Positions 18,033 to 26,768 of a stretch of 64,000 bases of DNA are shown here, piece by piece (the stretch's first letter is position 1; the number at the start of each line of letters is the position of its first letter). This DNA is from Methyloradius palustris. GTDB lineage: Bacteria > Pseudomonadota > Gammaproteobacteria > Burkholderiales > Methylophilaceae. The translations under genes and the position numbers were made by a program. The DNA lies in the NCBI RefSeq assembly GCF_019703875.1, contig NZ_AP024110.1:2728001-2792000 (forward strand), given 5' to 3'. The notes beneath the pieces were generated by a model. That model did not search any database. It was given only the letters and a program-made list of their open reading frames with translations, and was not told the DNA's origin.

Positions 18033-18788
18033 ATGCACGATTTAATTCACTCGCTCGCCAAAGAGACGATTTGCCCCAAAATAGAAGAATCTGGCTTCTG
18101 TTTTGCAAATGCTGAACAGGTGCGTAGCTGGTTATTGACAGGTGAGTTGCACGCATTGGATGACTGGCAAACCTTTGCCGATAGCTGGAATGAGATGCCG
18201 ATTGATGAATACATGGCAGATGGTGGACGTTACCGGCGCAGGCGCCATGCCACTTTGAGCGCTGCCAGCCCGGCAAGTGAAATCAAGCTGGAGCCACATC
18301 AACCGCACTACCAAAGTCTGGATTACAACACCTTAAATGGCGGCATCCCGCGTAACTTTGCGCCCATCAATGAGTCGATCGTGCGTGGCCAAACCATGCA
18401 AAGCTTGCTGTATTTCTGCCAGAGTATTTTTGGTGAGATGTTGCCAAGCGCTAAATGGCATATTGAATGCCACCAGTTTCGCATTGAAGCCAGTAGTGAA
18501 GCGCATGGCAAGCCAACCCCAGAAGGGGTGCACAGAGATGGTGTAGATTTTGTGCTGGTAATGATGGTAAAACGTGTGAATATTTCCAGTGGCACCACTA
18601 CCATGCATGATAACCAGCAACGTACGCTAGATAGTTTTACCCTAACACAGCCACTGGATTGTGCGATTGTGAACGACAAACGCTGTATGCATGGCGTAAC
18701 GCCGGTGGAACAGATAGATCCAAGCCAGCCCGCTTATCGGGATGTATTGGTAATTACCTTTAAAAACCTTAATATTCAACCAATGTGA
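18033..18788 (+). CDS. 2-oxoglutarate/Fe(II) oxygenase family protein
   Basis: 251 residues. The C-terminal half matches the 2OG-Fe_Oxy_2 type (amino-acid hydroxylase-like) family. Iron ligands are visible as HRDGVDF (His and Asp of HxD) and the distal His in CMHGVTPV, with a conserved Arg (AYRDVLVITF) suited to bind 2-oxoglutarate. The substrate is not predictable; relatives hydroxylate free amino acids such as isoleucine. It is divergent from arsR with a 172-base gap and followed 60 bases later by the GGDEF gene. No strong ribosome-binding site is evident before the ATG. Confidence 0.78.
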   Translation: MHDLIHSLAKETICPKIEESGFCFANAEQVRSWLLTGELHALDDWQTFADSWNEMPIDEYMADGGRYRRRRHATLSAASPASEIKLEPHQPHYQSLDYNTLNGGIPRNFAPINESIVRGQTMQSLLYFCQSIFGEMLPSAKWHIECHQFRIEASSEAHGKPTPEGVHRDGVDFVLVMMVKRVNISSGTTTMHDNQQRTLDSFTLTQPLDCAIVNDKRCMHGVTPVEQIDPSQPAYRDVLVITFKNLNIQPM

Positions 18789-18848
18789 GCGATACATAAC
18801 ATTCTGCTAGCAAACCCTAAAACGCTGTTAAACAGTTGAGCATTTGCC

Positions 18849-20720
18849 ATGGATAAAAAGAGCCCTACCGAAGTTGCCCGCCAGACCTTATTGCAGCTAA
18901 CTACGCGCAAAATCGCGCCTACGCCTGACAATTATCGCAAGATGTATGATGAAATCAGTGGTGTTACCTCAATTGATCACTCACTTGAGCTGGCAAGAAC
19001 ACTCGATAGCGTGCTGCAAGAAGCAGGGCAAAAACAGCCTAAATATATCGTCGCCGCACAATCCATCAATAGCCTGATTACCAAACGTGATTGGGCCAAG
19101 CTTGAAGACCAATTACGAAAACTCATCCCCGTTGGCGATGTGGATGATGCGATCACTTGGCCGATGGTCGTGCGCAATCTGGTGAAACAGCTTGAGGTGA
19201 ATCATAAGGGGATTACCAACACACGTAAAAAAGAGGGCCTTAACCGCGTATTGACCAACTTTGGCCAAGACCCTGATGTGCTCTCACAAAAAATTCACGC
19301 GCTGGTTGCCTCTTGGGGCAGCGGTACTACTGAACAGATGGTAGATACTCCAGCATCTGCATCACCCATCAATACAAACACGCCAGTAACCCCTGCAGCC
19401 AGCAACGCAAAAATCAATCCTGAAGATTTGATTGATGTAGTCATCAGGGACGACAGTGATGCAATAGAAATCAGTAAATTATGGCGCGAGATGTTAGTAA
19501 AAACGCTCGAATTAGTCATTGTTCCACAGCTAAAGTCTGTTCCCGATGCATTTGCTAAAGCAGAGATATTGCTAGCTGATACTAAGAACGTACAAACCAA
19601 ACAGCATATTGTGAAAGTAGGGGAGCATCTTAAAGGCGTTCTATTTAGCCTGGAAATGCATAACGATTCACAAAATCGTATTCGTGAGGCCTTGTTGCAA
19701 CTCCTGCGACTCATGCTCTCTAGCATGGGTGAACTGGTGGTTGAAGACAAATGGCTGCATGGGCAAACGCTGCTAGTGAACGATATCTTGGCCAAACCAC
19801 TAGACATCGAATCACTCTATAACGCTGAAAGTAGCTTGAAAGAGCTGATCTTTAAACAAGGTGAAATCAAGCCTGGCTTGATAGAAGCGCAAGAAACCCT
19901 GAAAAAAATGGTGGCTACTTTTGTTGAGCGCTTGTCCGAAATGACAGAGAACACCAGTGAGTATCAGAGCAAAATCGAAGGTTATCAACAGCAAATCAAA
20001 TCAAGCGAAAATATTGTGGAGTTCAACACACTGCTTGATAACCTGATGGAAGATACGCGCACTATCGGTTTAAGTGCGCAACGCTCCAGAGATATGTTGA
20101 ACGAAACCCAGCAAAAAGTGAAAGAAGCTGAGCGCCAAATTTATGAGCTCACTGTCAAGCTGGACCAAATCAGCGAAGTCGCACATGAGGATTACCTGAC
20201 GGGTACATTGAACAGACGCGGTATGGATGAAGCATTGTTACGTGAGTTCAGCCGTGCCGAACGCTATAACATCGCGCTCAGTATCGCCATGATGGATATT
20301 GATCACTTCAAGAAAATCAACGATACCATGGGTCATACCACAGGCGATCAGGCACTTTCTCATCTGGCAGGTGTCATTAAAAAGTCACTGCGCACGACTG
20401 ACGTAATTGCCCGTTATGGCGGTGAAGAATTTATTATTATCCTACCCAACACCGAGCAAGAAGAAAGTATCACTATTGTCACTCGCGCCCAACGTGAACT
20501 GACCAAGAATTTCTTCATGCATGAAAATAAACGGGTGCTCATTACATTCAGCGCAGGGGTCGCCGAACGTGCACCTGGTGAAGAACCAAACTCAGTCATC
20601 CCAAGGGCAGATGCGGCGCTCTACCAAGCCAAACAAAGCGGACGTAATCGTGTAGTTGGCGCGCCGCCTATCGCTGAAAAAAGTAGTAGCACAGACGATA
20701 ATGATGCCGAGAATGAATAA
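18849..20720 (+). CDS. GGDEF diguanylate cyclase
   Basis: 623 residues. The C-terminal ~165 residues form a complete GGDEF domain with DYLTGTLNRRGM and the active-site loop RYGGEEF. An RTTD motif ends five residues before GGEEF, the correct place for the product-inhibition I-site, so the enzyme is predicted to make cyclic di-GMP under feedback control. The N-terminal ~450 residues contain no membrane segment. They are helical, with a long coiled coil just before the catalytic domain, and may sense or dimerise. It could influence surface or biofilm behaviour, for example the large RTX secretion system nearby, but that link is speculative. Confidence 0.9.
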   Translation: MDKKSPTEVARQTLLQLTTRKIAPTPDNYRKMYDEISGVTSIDHSLELARTLDSVLQEAGQKQPKYIVAAQSINSLITKRDWAKLEDQLRKLIPVGDVDDAITWPMVVRNLVKQLEVNHKGITNTRKKEGLNRVLTNFGQDPDVLSQKIHALVASWGSGTTEQMVDTPASASPINTNTPVTPAASNAKINPEDLIDVVIRDDSDAIEISKLWREMLVKTLELVIVPQLKSVPDAFAKAEILLADTKNVQTKQHIVKVGEHLKGVLFSLEMHNDSQNRIREALLQLLRLMLSSMGELVVEDKWLHGQTLLVNDILAKPLDIESLYNAESSLKELIFKQGEIKPGLIEAQETLKKMVATFVERLSEMTENTSEYQSKIEGYQQQIKSSENIVEFNTLLDNLMEDTRTIGLSAQRSRDMLNETQQKVKEAERQIYELTVKLDQISEVAHEDYLTGTLNRRGMDEALLREFSRAERYNIALSIAMMDIDHFKKINDTMGHTTGDQALSHLAGVIKKSLRTTDVIARYGGEEFIIILPNTEQEESITIVTRAQRELTKNFFMHENKRVLITFSAGVAERAPGEEPNSVIPRADAALYQAKQSGRNRVVGAPPIAEKSSSTDDNDAENE

Positions 20721-20746
20721 CAAAAAATGGATACCCACAACTTAGC

Positions 20747-22453
20747 ATGCATAATGAATTTGCCTTAATCACCACAATCGCTGCCAGCCTTGGTTTAGCT
20801 TTAATCCTTGGCTATGTAGCTGCAAAACTACGCATGCCACCGCTGGTTGGCTATCTGATTGCAGGCATTATCTTAGGTCCTAGTACCCCTGGCTTTGTGG
20901 CGGATATCGGGCTCGCATCACAGCTTTCCGAGATTGGCGTCATGCTACTGATGTTTGGTGTGGGCCTGCATTTTTCCCTGAATGACCTATTGGCGGTCAA
21001 ACGCATCGCCATCCCAGGCGCTTTGGTACAAATCATCGTCGCCACTGCGATGGGGATGTTCACCGCGCTTTATTGGGGCTGGAATATTGGTGGGGCACTG
21101 GTATTTGGACTTTCGCTCTCTGTCGCTAGTACTGTGGTATTGCTCAAAGCGCTTGAATCACGCGGCGTGCTGGAATCAATCAACGGGCAGATTGCAATCG
21201 GCTGGCTGATTGTTGAAGACCTGATCATGGTGCTAGTGCTGGTATTACTGCCAGCACTAGCAGGTTTATTGGGCGGCAATTTAGCGCCTTCAGAGCATGC
21301 AGCAACGACTAGCATCTGGATAACATTGGGCATCACCCTAGCCAAAGTCAGCACATTTATCATCTTGATGCTGGTAGTCGGACGCAAAGCCTTCCCTAAA
21401 TTATTATGGCTGGTAGCACGTACAGGCTCACGCGAATTATTTACTTTGTGTGTACTGGCTGCCGCTGTAGGCGTGGCTTATGGCTCGTCTAAACTGTTTG
21501 ATGTGTCATTCGCCCTGGGCGCATTTTTCGCAGGCATGATGATGCGCGAGTCTGAGTTCAGCCATCGCGCCGCTGAAGAGTCGCTGCCATTGCGTGACGC
21601 TTTTTCTGTGCTGTTTTTCGTGTCTGTCGGCATGTTGTTTGACCCAAAGATATTGGTAGATGAACCACTCAGGGTACTCATGGTGGCAGCTATCATCATG
21701 ATAGGTAAAACGCTGGCGGCGATTGGGCTGGTGATTGCTTTCCGTTACCCTTTGAACACCGCCTTAACAGTAGGCGCCAGCTTGGCGCAGATTGGCGAAT
21801 TCTCTTTCATTCTGGCTGGCATGGGCTTGTCTCTTGGGCTGTTACCCGCCGAGGGGCAAAGCCTGATATTAGCTGGTGCACTCATCTCGATCGGGTTCAA
21901 CTCGCTGATTTTCAAATCTATCGCGCCAGTGCAGGCATTCTTACGTAAGCGCTCACCAGTAGCGCGCAAACTGGAGTTGCGGGATGACCCATTGGCACAA
22001 TTGCCTATGTCCGTTGATCAAAAACATCTCACTGGACAAGTGGTCATCGTCGGCTATGGCCGCGTTGGCAGGCGCATCGGTGATGAGTTAGCCGCCAAAA
22101 ACATTTCATACGTAGTGGCTGAATCAAACCGTCAAATCGTAGAAAAAATACGTCAAGAAGGCATCAATGCCGTGTCTGGCGATGCAGCAGATCCAGCCGT
22201 ATTGATACAAGCTCATATTACGCGTGCGAGTCTGTTGGTCGTGGCGACCAACAACACGGTAGATGTGAGAAAAATGGTAGAAACTGCGCGTCTGCTCAAT
22301 CCTGAAATTGAAGTAGTGTTACGCGCCTATAGCGAAGCTGAATCCGCATTGCTAGAGAAAGACATGCTGGGCAAAGTATTTGTCGGCAAGCGTGAACTGG
22401 CATTAGGCATGACTAAACACATATTGGATCGAATGGGCGTTGCTCAAACTTAG
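20747..22453 (+). CDS. ybaL: Kef/YbaL-type monovalent cation:proton antiporter
   Basis: 568 residues. The N-terminal ~390 residues form a CPA2-type transporter with about 12 membrane segments, including MPPLVGYLIAGIILGP and FFAGMMMRESEF. A C-terminal RCK/TrkA-N nucleotide-binding domain follows, with the Rossmann motif VVIVGYGRVGRRIG and acidic strand end. This domain order and length fit YbaL better than KefB/C. It should exchange K+ or Na+ for protons across the inner membrane with gating by a nucleotide ligand. It begins 26 bases after the cyclase stop, possibly co-transcribed. Confidence 0.87.
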   Translation: MHNEFALITTIAASLGLALILGYVAAKLRMPPLVGYLIAGIILGPSTPGFVADIGLASQLSEIGVMLLMFGVGLHFSLNDLLAVKRIAIPGALVQIIVATAMGMFTALYWGWNIGGALVFGLSLSVASTVVLLKALESRGVLESINGQIAIGWLIVEDLIMVLVLVLLPALAGLLGGNLAPSEHAATTSIWITLGITLAKVSTFIILMLVVGRKAFPKLLWLVARTGSRELFTLCVLAAAVGVAYGSSKLFDVSFALGAFFAGMMMRESEFSHRAAEESLPLRDAFSVLFFVSVGMLFDPKILVDEPLRVLMVAAIIMIGKTLAAIGLVIAFRYPLNTALTVGASLAQIGEFSFILAGMGLSLGLLPAEGQSLILAGALISIGFNSLIFKSIAPVQAFLRKRSPVARKLELRDDPLAQLPMSVDQKHLTGQVVIVGYGRVGRRIGDELAAKNISYVVAESNRQIVEKIRQEGINAVSGDAADPAVLIQAHITRASLLVVATNNTVDVRKMVETARLLNPEIEVVLRAYSEAESALLEKDMLGKVFVGKRELALGMTKHILDRMGVAQT

Positions 22454-22546
22454 TTGGTGCTGATTCAAGCCACTATTACATATAGCCTCTAGCACTTTCG
22501 GCTAAGTTTCTCATCATTGAAGTATTAAGAAATACACGAATTTACT

Positions 22547-23776
22547 ATGTCTCTTAAGTCTGCCGTACCGCTTTTAAAAAATGTCAATTTCGTCAACTTG
22601 CTGCTATTCCGTCTGCTGATTGTATTTTCGTACCAAACGGTTGCCGTCGTCGTCGGTTGGCATATCTACCAGATTACGCATAACCCATTTTCACTGGGTC
22701 TGATTGGCCTAGCCGAGGTGATTCCGTATATCTGCACTGCGTTATTTGCTGGTTACGCCATCGACCACCATTCGAGACGCATGTTTGGAGTGTTTGCCAG
22801 CCTGGTTTTAATGCTGAATGCCTTGGTATTGGCAGCCGTTGCCCATGGTTACATTGGGAGTGATTCATCCATCTGGATTTATTGCTCCATTGCTTGTGTA
22901 GGCTTGGCGCGCGCATTCATTGGGCCGACCTACAGCTCGCTTTTTGCACTGGTTGTAAAACGTGAGGAGTTTGGCAGAGCCGCCAGCATTGGTAGCTCGG
23001 TATTACAAACAGGCTTGGTACTAGGGCCAGCTTTAGGCGGGCTGCTAGTCGCTTACACCAGCATCAGTGTGGCTTATCTGGTGGCAGCGGCATTCGGTGT
23101 TTCTGCTGGGCTAGCATTGCTATTTTTAAGGGTGGCTGAGCCGCCGCCTGCAGAAAGCTCGCCTGTATTTGCCAGCATTGCACAAGGCTTACGCTTTGTA
23201 GCAGGGAATCAGGTTGTATTAGGCGCACAGGCCTTGGATATGTTCGCCGTATTATTTGGCGGTGCAGTCGCCATGCTGCCTGCGTTTATCCACGATATAT
23301 ACCATTATGGCGTTGAAGGCTTAGGCATATTGCGTGCTGCCCCCGCGCTAGGGGCTATCTGTATGGGATTATTGCTTACGCGCTACCCCATCAACAAAAA
23401 TGCAGGGCGCATTTTACTGATCGCAGTAGCAGGCTTTGGGGTATGCATCATACTGTTTGCCTTGACTACGCATTTTTGGATAGCGGCACTCATACTGATG
23501 TTCTCTGGGGCTTGTGATGGCGTATCTGTCGTCATCCGTACCACCATCATGCAACTGATGACACCTGACAATATGCGTGGCCGCGTTTCTGCCATTAACG
23601 GCATTTTCATCGGCTCTTCAAACGAGCTAGGCGCTTTTGAATCCGGCCTGTCTGCCAAGTTGCTTGGCTTGATTCCATCAGTCATTTTTGGTGGCTTGAT
23701 GACATTAACTGTCGTTGGTATTACCGCCAAATTAGCGCCCAAACTACGCAAAGTACACTTAAGCGATTTGCATTAA
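22547..23776 (+). CDS. MFS transporter (MFS_3/EntS-like)
   Basis: 409 residues, about 12 membrane segments. The motif DNMRGRVSAINGIFIGSSNE and the preceding SGACDGVSVVIRTTIMQLMTP are characteristic of the MFS_3 group that includes EntS-like exporters. The N-terminus LLLFRLLIVFSYQTVAVVVG is the first helix. The substrate is unknown, and there is no siderophore gene nearby to support an enterobactin-type function. It follows ybaL by 93 bases on the same strand and converges on the transglutaminase-like gene. Confidence 0.82.
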   Translation: MSLKSAVPLLKNVNFVNLLLFRLLIVFSYQTVAVVVGWHIYQITHNPFSLGLIGLAEVIPYICTALFAGYAIDHHSRRMFGVFASLVLMLNALVLAAVAHGYIGSDSSIWIYCSIACVGLARAFIGPTYSSLFALVVKREEFGRAASIGSSVLQTGLVLGPALGGLLVAYTSISVAYLVAAAFGVSAGLALLFLRVAEPPPAESSPVFASIAQGLRFVAGNQVVLGAQALDMFAVLFGGAVAMLPAFIHDIYHYGVEGLGILRAAPALGAICMGLLLTRYPINKNAGRILLIAVAGFGVCIILFALTTHFWIAALILMFSGACDGVSVVIRTTIMQLMTPDNMRGRVSAINGIFIGSSNELGAFESGLSAKLLGLIPSVIFGGLMTLTVVGITAKLAPKLRKVHLSDLH

Positions 23777-23789
23777 GCGCACTGCGTAA

Positions 23790-24653
23790 TTAAGCCTGAG
23801 TAGAGACCGCCAGATTATTGCGCACAGGCATTTCATAGCCATTCGCCGGATCATTCACTGCATCAATAAAGACAGTAGGTGCCCATGAATTCACTTGGCC
23901 AAAAATAGTAGCGAATGCCACATCGGCAGCATCACGCCCCGTACCAAGGCGTATTAAACCCTGTGGTGGCGAGATGCCACTTGGGTCAATGATGTACCAA
24001 CGACCGCTCAAATACACCTCAACATAAGCATGAAAATCACATGCTCCTAGCTCAGGTGCTGCACCGTAATCAATTCCTGTAGCGAAACGCGCTGGTATAT
24101 TCACCGCACGACACAAGGCGATCATCAAGTGCGCAAAATCTCGGCAAACACCTGCCTGCTCTATCAAGGTATCGACCGCAGATGTTGTACCCTTACTCGC
24201 GCCTGATTCAAAAACCGTGCGTTGACGTATCCACTCCGCAATCGCTTGCACACGTGAGAACCCTGGTGCCCATTGACCAAACTCCCTGGCGGCAAACTTG
24301 TGCAAACGATCAGACTGGCAGTAACGGCTTGGGTACACATAATGCAAAATCGCCTGCGGAATTTCCGCAATCGGCGACTCACGCAAAGTGGAAGGCTCGG
24401 CAATGTAGGCATCAATATCCACGGTAGCGTTGTAACGCACGGTTATTGGCCCAGCATTCGCTTTAAAACGTGCGAAACGGGTGCCGTAAAAGGGCTCTTC
24501 ATACATATCTACAGGAACCGATTGGCTGATGCTAAAGTCTTCAGTCACTACCGTTTGGTGCGGCGTGTTTGCCGCATGAATGTTCAATATAAAGTCGGCT
24601 GGCTGGCCAATCACTTCATATTGCAGGGTGATGCCGAAATTCATTCTAATCAT
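23790..24653 (-). CDS. Transglutaminase-like cysteine protease-fold protein
   Basis: 287 residues. An N-terminal beta domain is followed by a transglutaminase core with the triad Cys in AGVCRDFAHLMIALCRAV, His in CDFHAYVEVYL and Asp in YIIDPSGISP. Such proteins are cytoplasmic in many bacteria and may act as peptidases; physiological substrates are rarely known. There is no signal peptide. It converges with the MFS gene, leaving a 13-base gap and no obvious terminator. Confidence 0.85.
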   Translation of the reverse strand: MIRMNFGITLQYEVIGQPADFILNIHAANTPHQTVVTEDFSISQSVPVDMYEEPFYGTRFARFKANAGPITVRYNATVDIDAYIAEPSTLRESPIAEIPQAILHYVYPSRYCQSDRLHKFAAREFGQWAPGFSRVQAIAEWIRQRTVFESGASKGTTSAVDTLIEQAGVCRDFAHLMIALCRAVNIPARFATGIDYGAAPELGACDFHAYVEVYLSGRWYIIDPSGISPPQGLIRLGTGRDAADVAFATIFGQVNSWAPTVFIDAVNDPANGYEMPVRNNLAVSTQA

Positions 24654-24710
24654 GTGTGATCTACTTTGACAATTGCGTACTTATGGCTAGAGAAAAGCCA
24701 GACTGAAACA

Positions 24711-24743
24711 AATTAACCCCGAACAATTGGTTCGGGGTTAATT
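24711..24743 (-). terminator. Rho-independent terminator downstream of the small ORF
   Basis: A perfect 14-bp inverted repeat (AATTAACCCCGAAC / GTTCGGGGTTAATT) with a five-base loop. On the minus strand it runs into AATTTGTTT. It lies 52 bases after the stop of the 24-residue ORF and ends the transcription unit that comes from the secretion operon or from the small ORF's own promoter. Confidence 0.8.
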
Positions 24744-24795
24744 AGATGGATTTAGCTAAATCTATGCTACATCTATAAAAAACCAATTACGCCAA

Positions 24796-24870
24796 TTACT
24801 TGGCAATGACAGCTTTAAACACTTTTTTCAAGACAAAAGCATATACCGCAGTTTTAATGAGGAATTTCAT
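24796..24870 (-). CDS. Small cationic hydrophobic peptide, unknown
   Basis: A 24-residue ORF starting MKFLIKTAVY and ending FKAVIAK. It has AGGAG seven bases before the ATG, and a 14-bp-stem terminator follows its stop. The peptide has six lysines and no acidic residues, alternating with Val, Ile, Leu, Phe and Ala, so it could be a short amphipathic or membrane helix. I recognise no family. It sits 155 bases downstream of the ABC-exporter gene on the same strand; nothing else was seen in 24871-25025. Small-peptide calls from one sequence are uncertain, but the ribosome-binding site plus terminator make it better than chance. Confidence 0.55.
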   Translation of the reverse strand: MKFLIKTAVYAFVLKKVFKAVIAK

Positions 24871-25025
24871 TTGAGGTCTCCTTGGTGAATGTGTTGCTAT
24901 TTTATGGCCTGAGATAAAGGAGAATTATCAGGCACAGGCTGATGTTGCTGTAGGAATCAGTATGACAGGGTTTGCTAGGCTAATTGGGGCCAAACTCTAA
25001 GGAAGGCAAATAAACTGAAAGTAAA

Positions 25026-26768
25026 CTAGCTGACACGTAGCAGTTTATCTTTAGGCCCATCGGCGACCACTTTGCCGCCATCCAGCGCCACTACACGTTG
25101 CACCATGGTGAGCATAGCGGTGCTATGGCTCACGATAATCAGGCTGGCACTGCCTACAATTTCTGGCAAACGCTCCGCTAACAAGCGCTCACCATCTGCA
25201 TCTAGCCCCAAGCTAGGTTCATCCAGCAAAAGCAATCGATGTGACTGAGCAAATGTACGTGCCAAAGCGATTTTCTGGCGTTGTCCGCCAGAGAGATTGT
25301 TACCACGATCAGCAATCGCCATGCTCAGCGTCAAACGACCATTGCTAAGTTCGTCTTCCAAACCCGAAGCCCACAGCGCCTTTTGGAAAGCCTCACTACC
25401 TGCCGCTGCGCCAGAAAGTAGGAGATTGCCTTCCAACGTACCTGCAAACAACACAGGTTCTTGTGGCTTATAAGCCAACCACAGTGCGCGCTCTGCCTGC
25501 GGGATCGAATGTAAGTCATAACCATCAATCAGGATTTCGCCATCATCAGGTACGCACAGGCCAGCAATCGCTTTTAGTAAAGTACTTTTACCTGCCCCTG
25601 GACGACCAAGCAGTGCGACTTTCTCACCGCTGGCTATATTCAGGGCCACGCCTTCCAGTGCATTGGCACGGCCAGGGTAACGTTTGGTCAAACGACGAAT
25701 CGTGATATCGCCCTTTGCCTGTGTCTTGGTGATTGCGTAAGAAACATGCGATGCTACCTGATCGCTTGAAGTGTATGCTTCCACTTTTTTACCTGCGCTC
25801 AACAATTTATCCATACGCTGTGCGGTGCGAGTGAAATCCTCCCACTTGCCTAATACCATATGTAGCGAGGTGACTAGCATCATGGCACGCGAAGCGAGCA
25901 AGGAGCAGGCGATTAAACCGCCCACAGAAAGCAAGCGTGCCTCAATCAAATAAGTACCAGCCGCCAATATCGCTACGGTAGTAAAGGTAGACATACTGGC
26001 CGCGAGTGTATTGCTATGGCTGGACGACAATCGGCGCATGGCCTCAAGCTCGCTTACAGTATTTGAATGAGCCTGCCAGCCCTTAAACATACTAGCTGCT
26101 GCAGGTGCAGTACGCACCACCTCTATGCCTTGCATCACTTCACCAATATAGGCCATCCGGTCTGTGGATTTACGCTCAGCTTCTTTAGTTAAACGTAAAG
26201 TACGCTTTTGATTAAGAAAGCCCAATACGGCATAAACTACGGTAAGTAAAACTACAAGTATGGCTAATTGCCAAGCAATCAAGCTAATCGCTAGAAGGTA
26301 GAGCAGGTAAAAAGGAATATCAGCAATCGCCAATAAATAAGTAGATGAAACAAAATTGAGCGCGCCTGTTAAATCACGATACAAGGCTAAAAAAGTAGCG
26401 ACGCCACCTGTTGGAATATCACCTTCAGCGAGCAAACGGTGCCAGAGGCCATCATCCGTTTTACGGGACATATCAGCAGCCAGCTTCTCCACAGCCCAGC
26501 TACGGGTAATGCGCATACCAGAATCAAGCGATATGAAAATGAGCATGCCAATAACCAGCGCCCACAAGGTTTCAAACACCCCGTTACTGACTACTTTGTC
26601 ATAAACCAGCATTGAAAATAAAGGTAGTAAAAGCTGGCCTGAATTAATCAGAAAACTGGCAACGCCGATTTCAGCCCATTGCTTTTTCAGAAGCTCCCAT
26701 AACATGGAAAACCCCTCCAGATACTGAGGAGGGGTTGCTGTTGAATTAGTAGAAACAGCTTCTGGCAT
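25026..26768 (-). CDS. Type I secretion ABC exporter (inner membrane)
   Basis: About 580 residues from ATG 26768, which shares one base with the RTX stop (TAATG). An upstream in-frame start at 26825 would lie inside the RTX gene and is rejected. The membrane domain (residues ~25-310) has about six helices. The ATPase has Walker A GRPGAGKSTLLKAIAG (~390), signature NNLSGGQRQKIALART (~493) and Walker B HRLLLLDEPSLGLD (~513). There is no N-terminal C39-like domain. It should power export of the RTX protein with the HlyD and TolC-like partners encoded upstream, and coupling to the cargo gene supports that. Confidence 0.93.
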   Translation of the reverse strand: MPEAVSTNSTATPPQYLEGFSMLWELLKKQWAEIGVASFLINSGQLLLPLFSMLVYDKVVSNGVFETLWALVIGMLIFISLDSGMRITRSWAVEKLAADMSRKTDDGLWHRLLAEGDIPTGGVATFLALYRDLTGALNFVSSTYLLAIADIPFYLLYLLAISLIAWQLAILVVLLTVVYAVLGFLNQKRTLRLTKEAERKSTDRMAYIGEVMQGIEVVRTAPAAASMFKGWQAHSNTVSELEAMRRLSSSHSNTLAASMSTFTTVAILAAGTYLIEARLLSVGGLIACSLLASRAMMLVTSLHMVLGKWEDFTRTAQRMDKLLSAGKKVEAYTSSDQVASHVSYAITKTQAKGDITIRRLTKRYPGRANALEGVALNIASGEKVALLGRPGAGKSTLLKAIAGLCVPDDGEILIDGYDLHSIPQAERALWLAYKPQEPVLFAGTLEGNLLLSGAAAGSEAFQKALWASGLEDELSNGRLTLSMAIADRGNNLSGGQRQKIALARTFAQSHRLLLLDEPSLGLDADGERLLAERLPEIVGSASLIIVSHSTAMLTMVQRVVALDGGKVVADGPKDKLLRVS

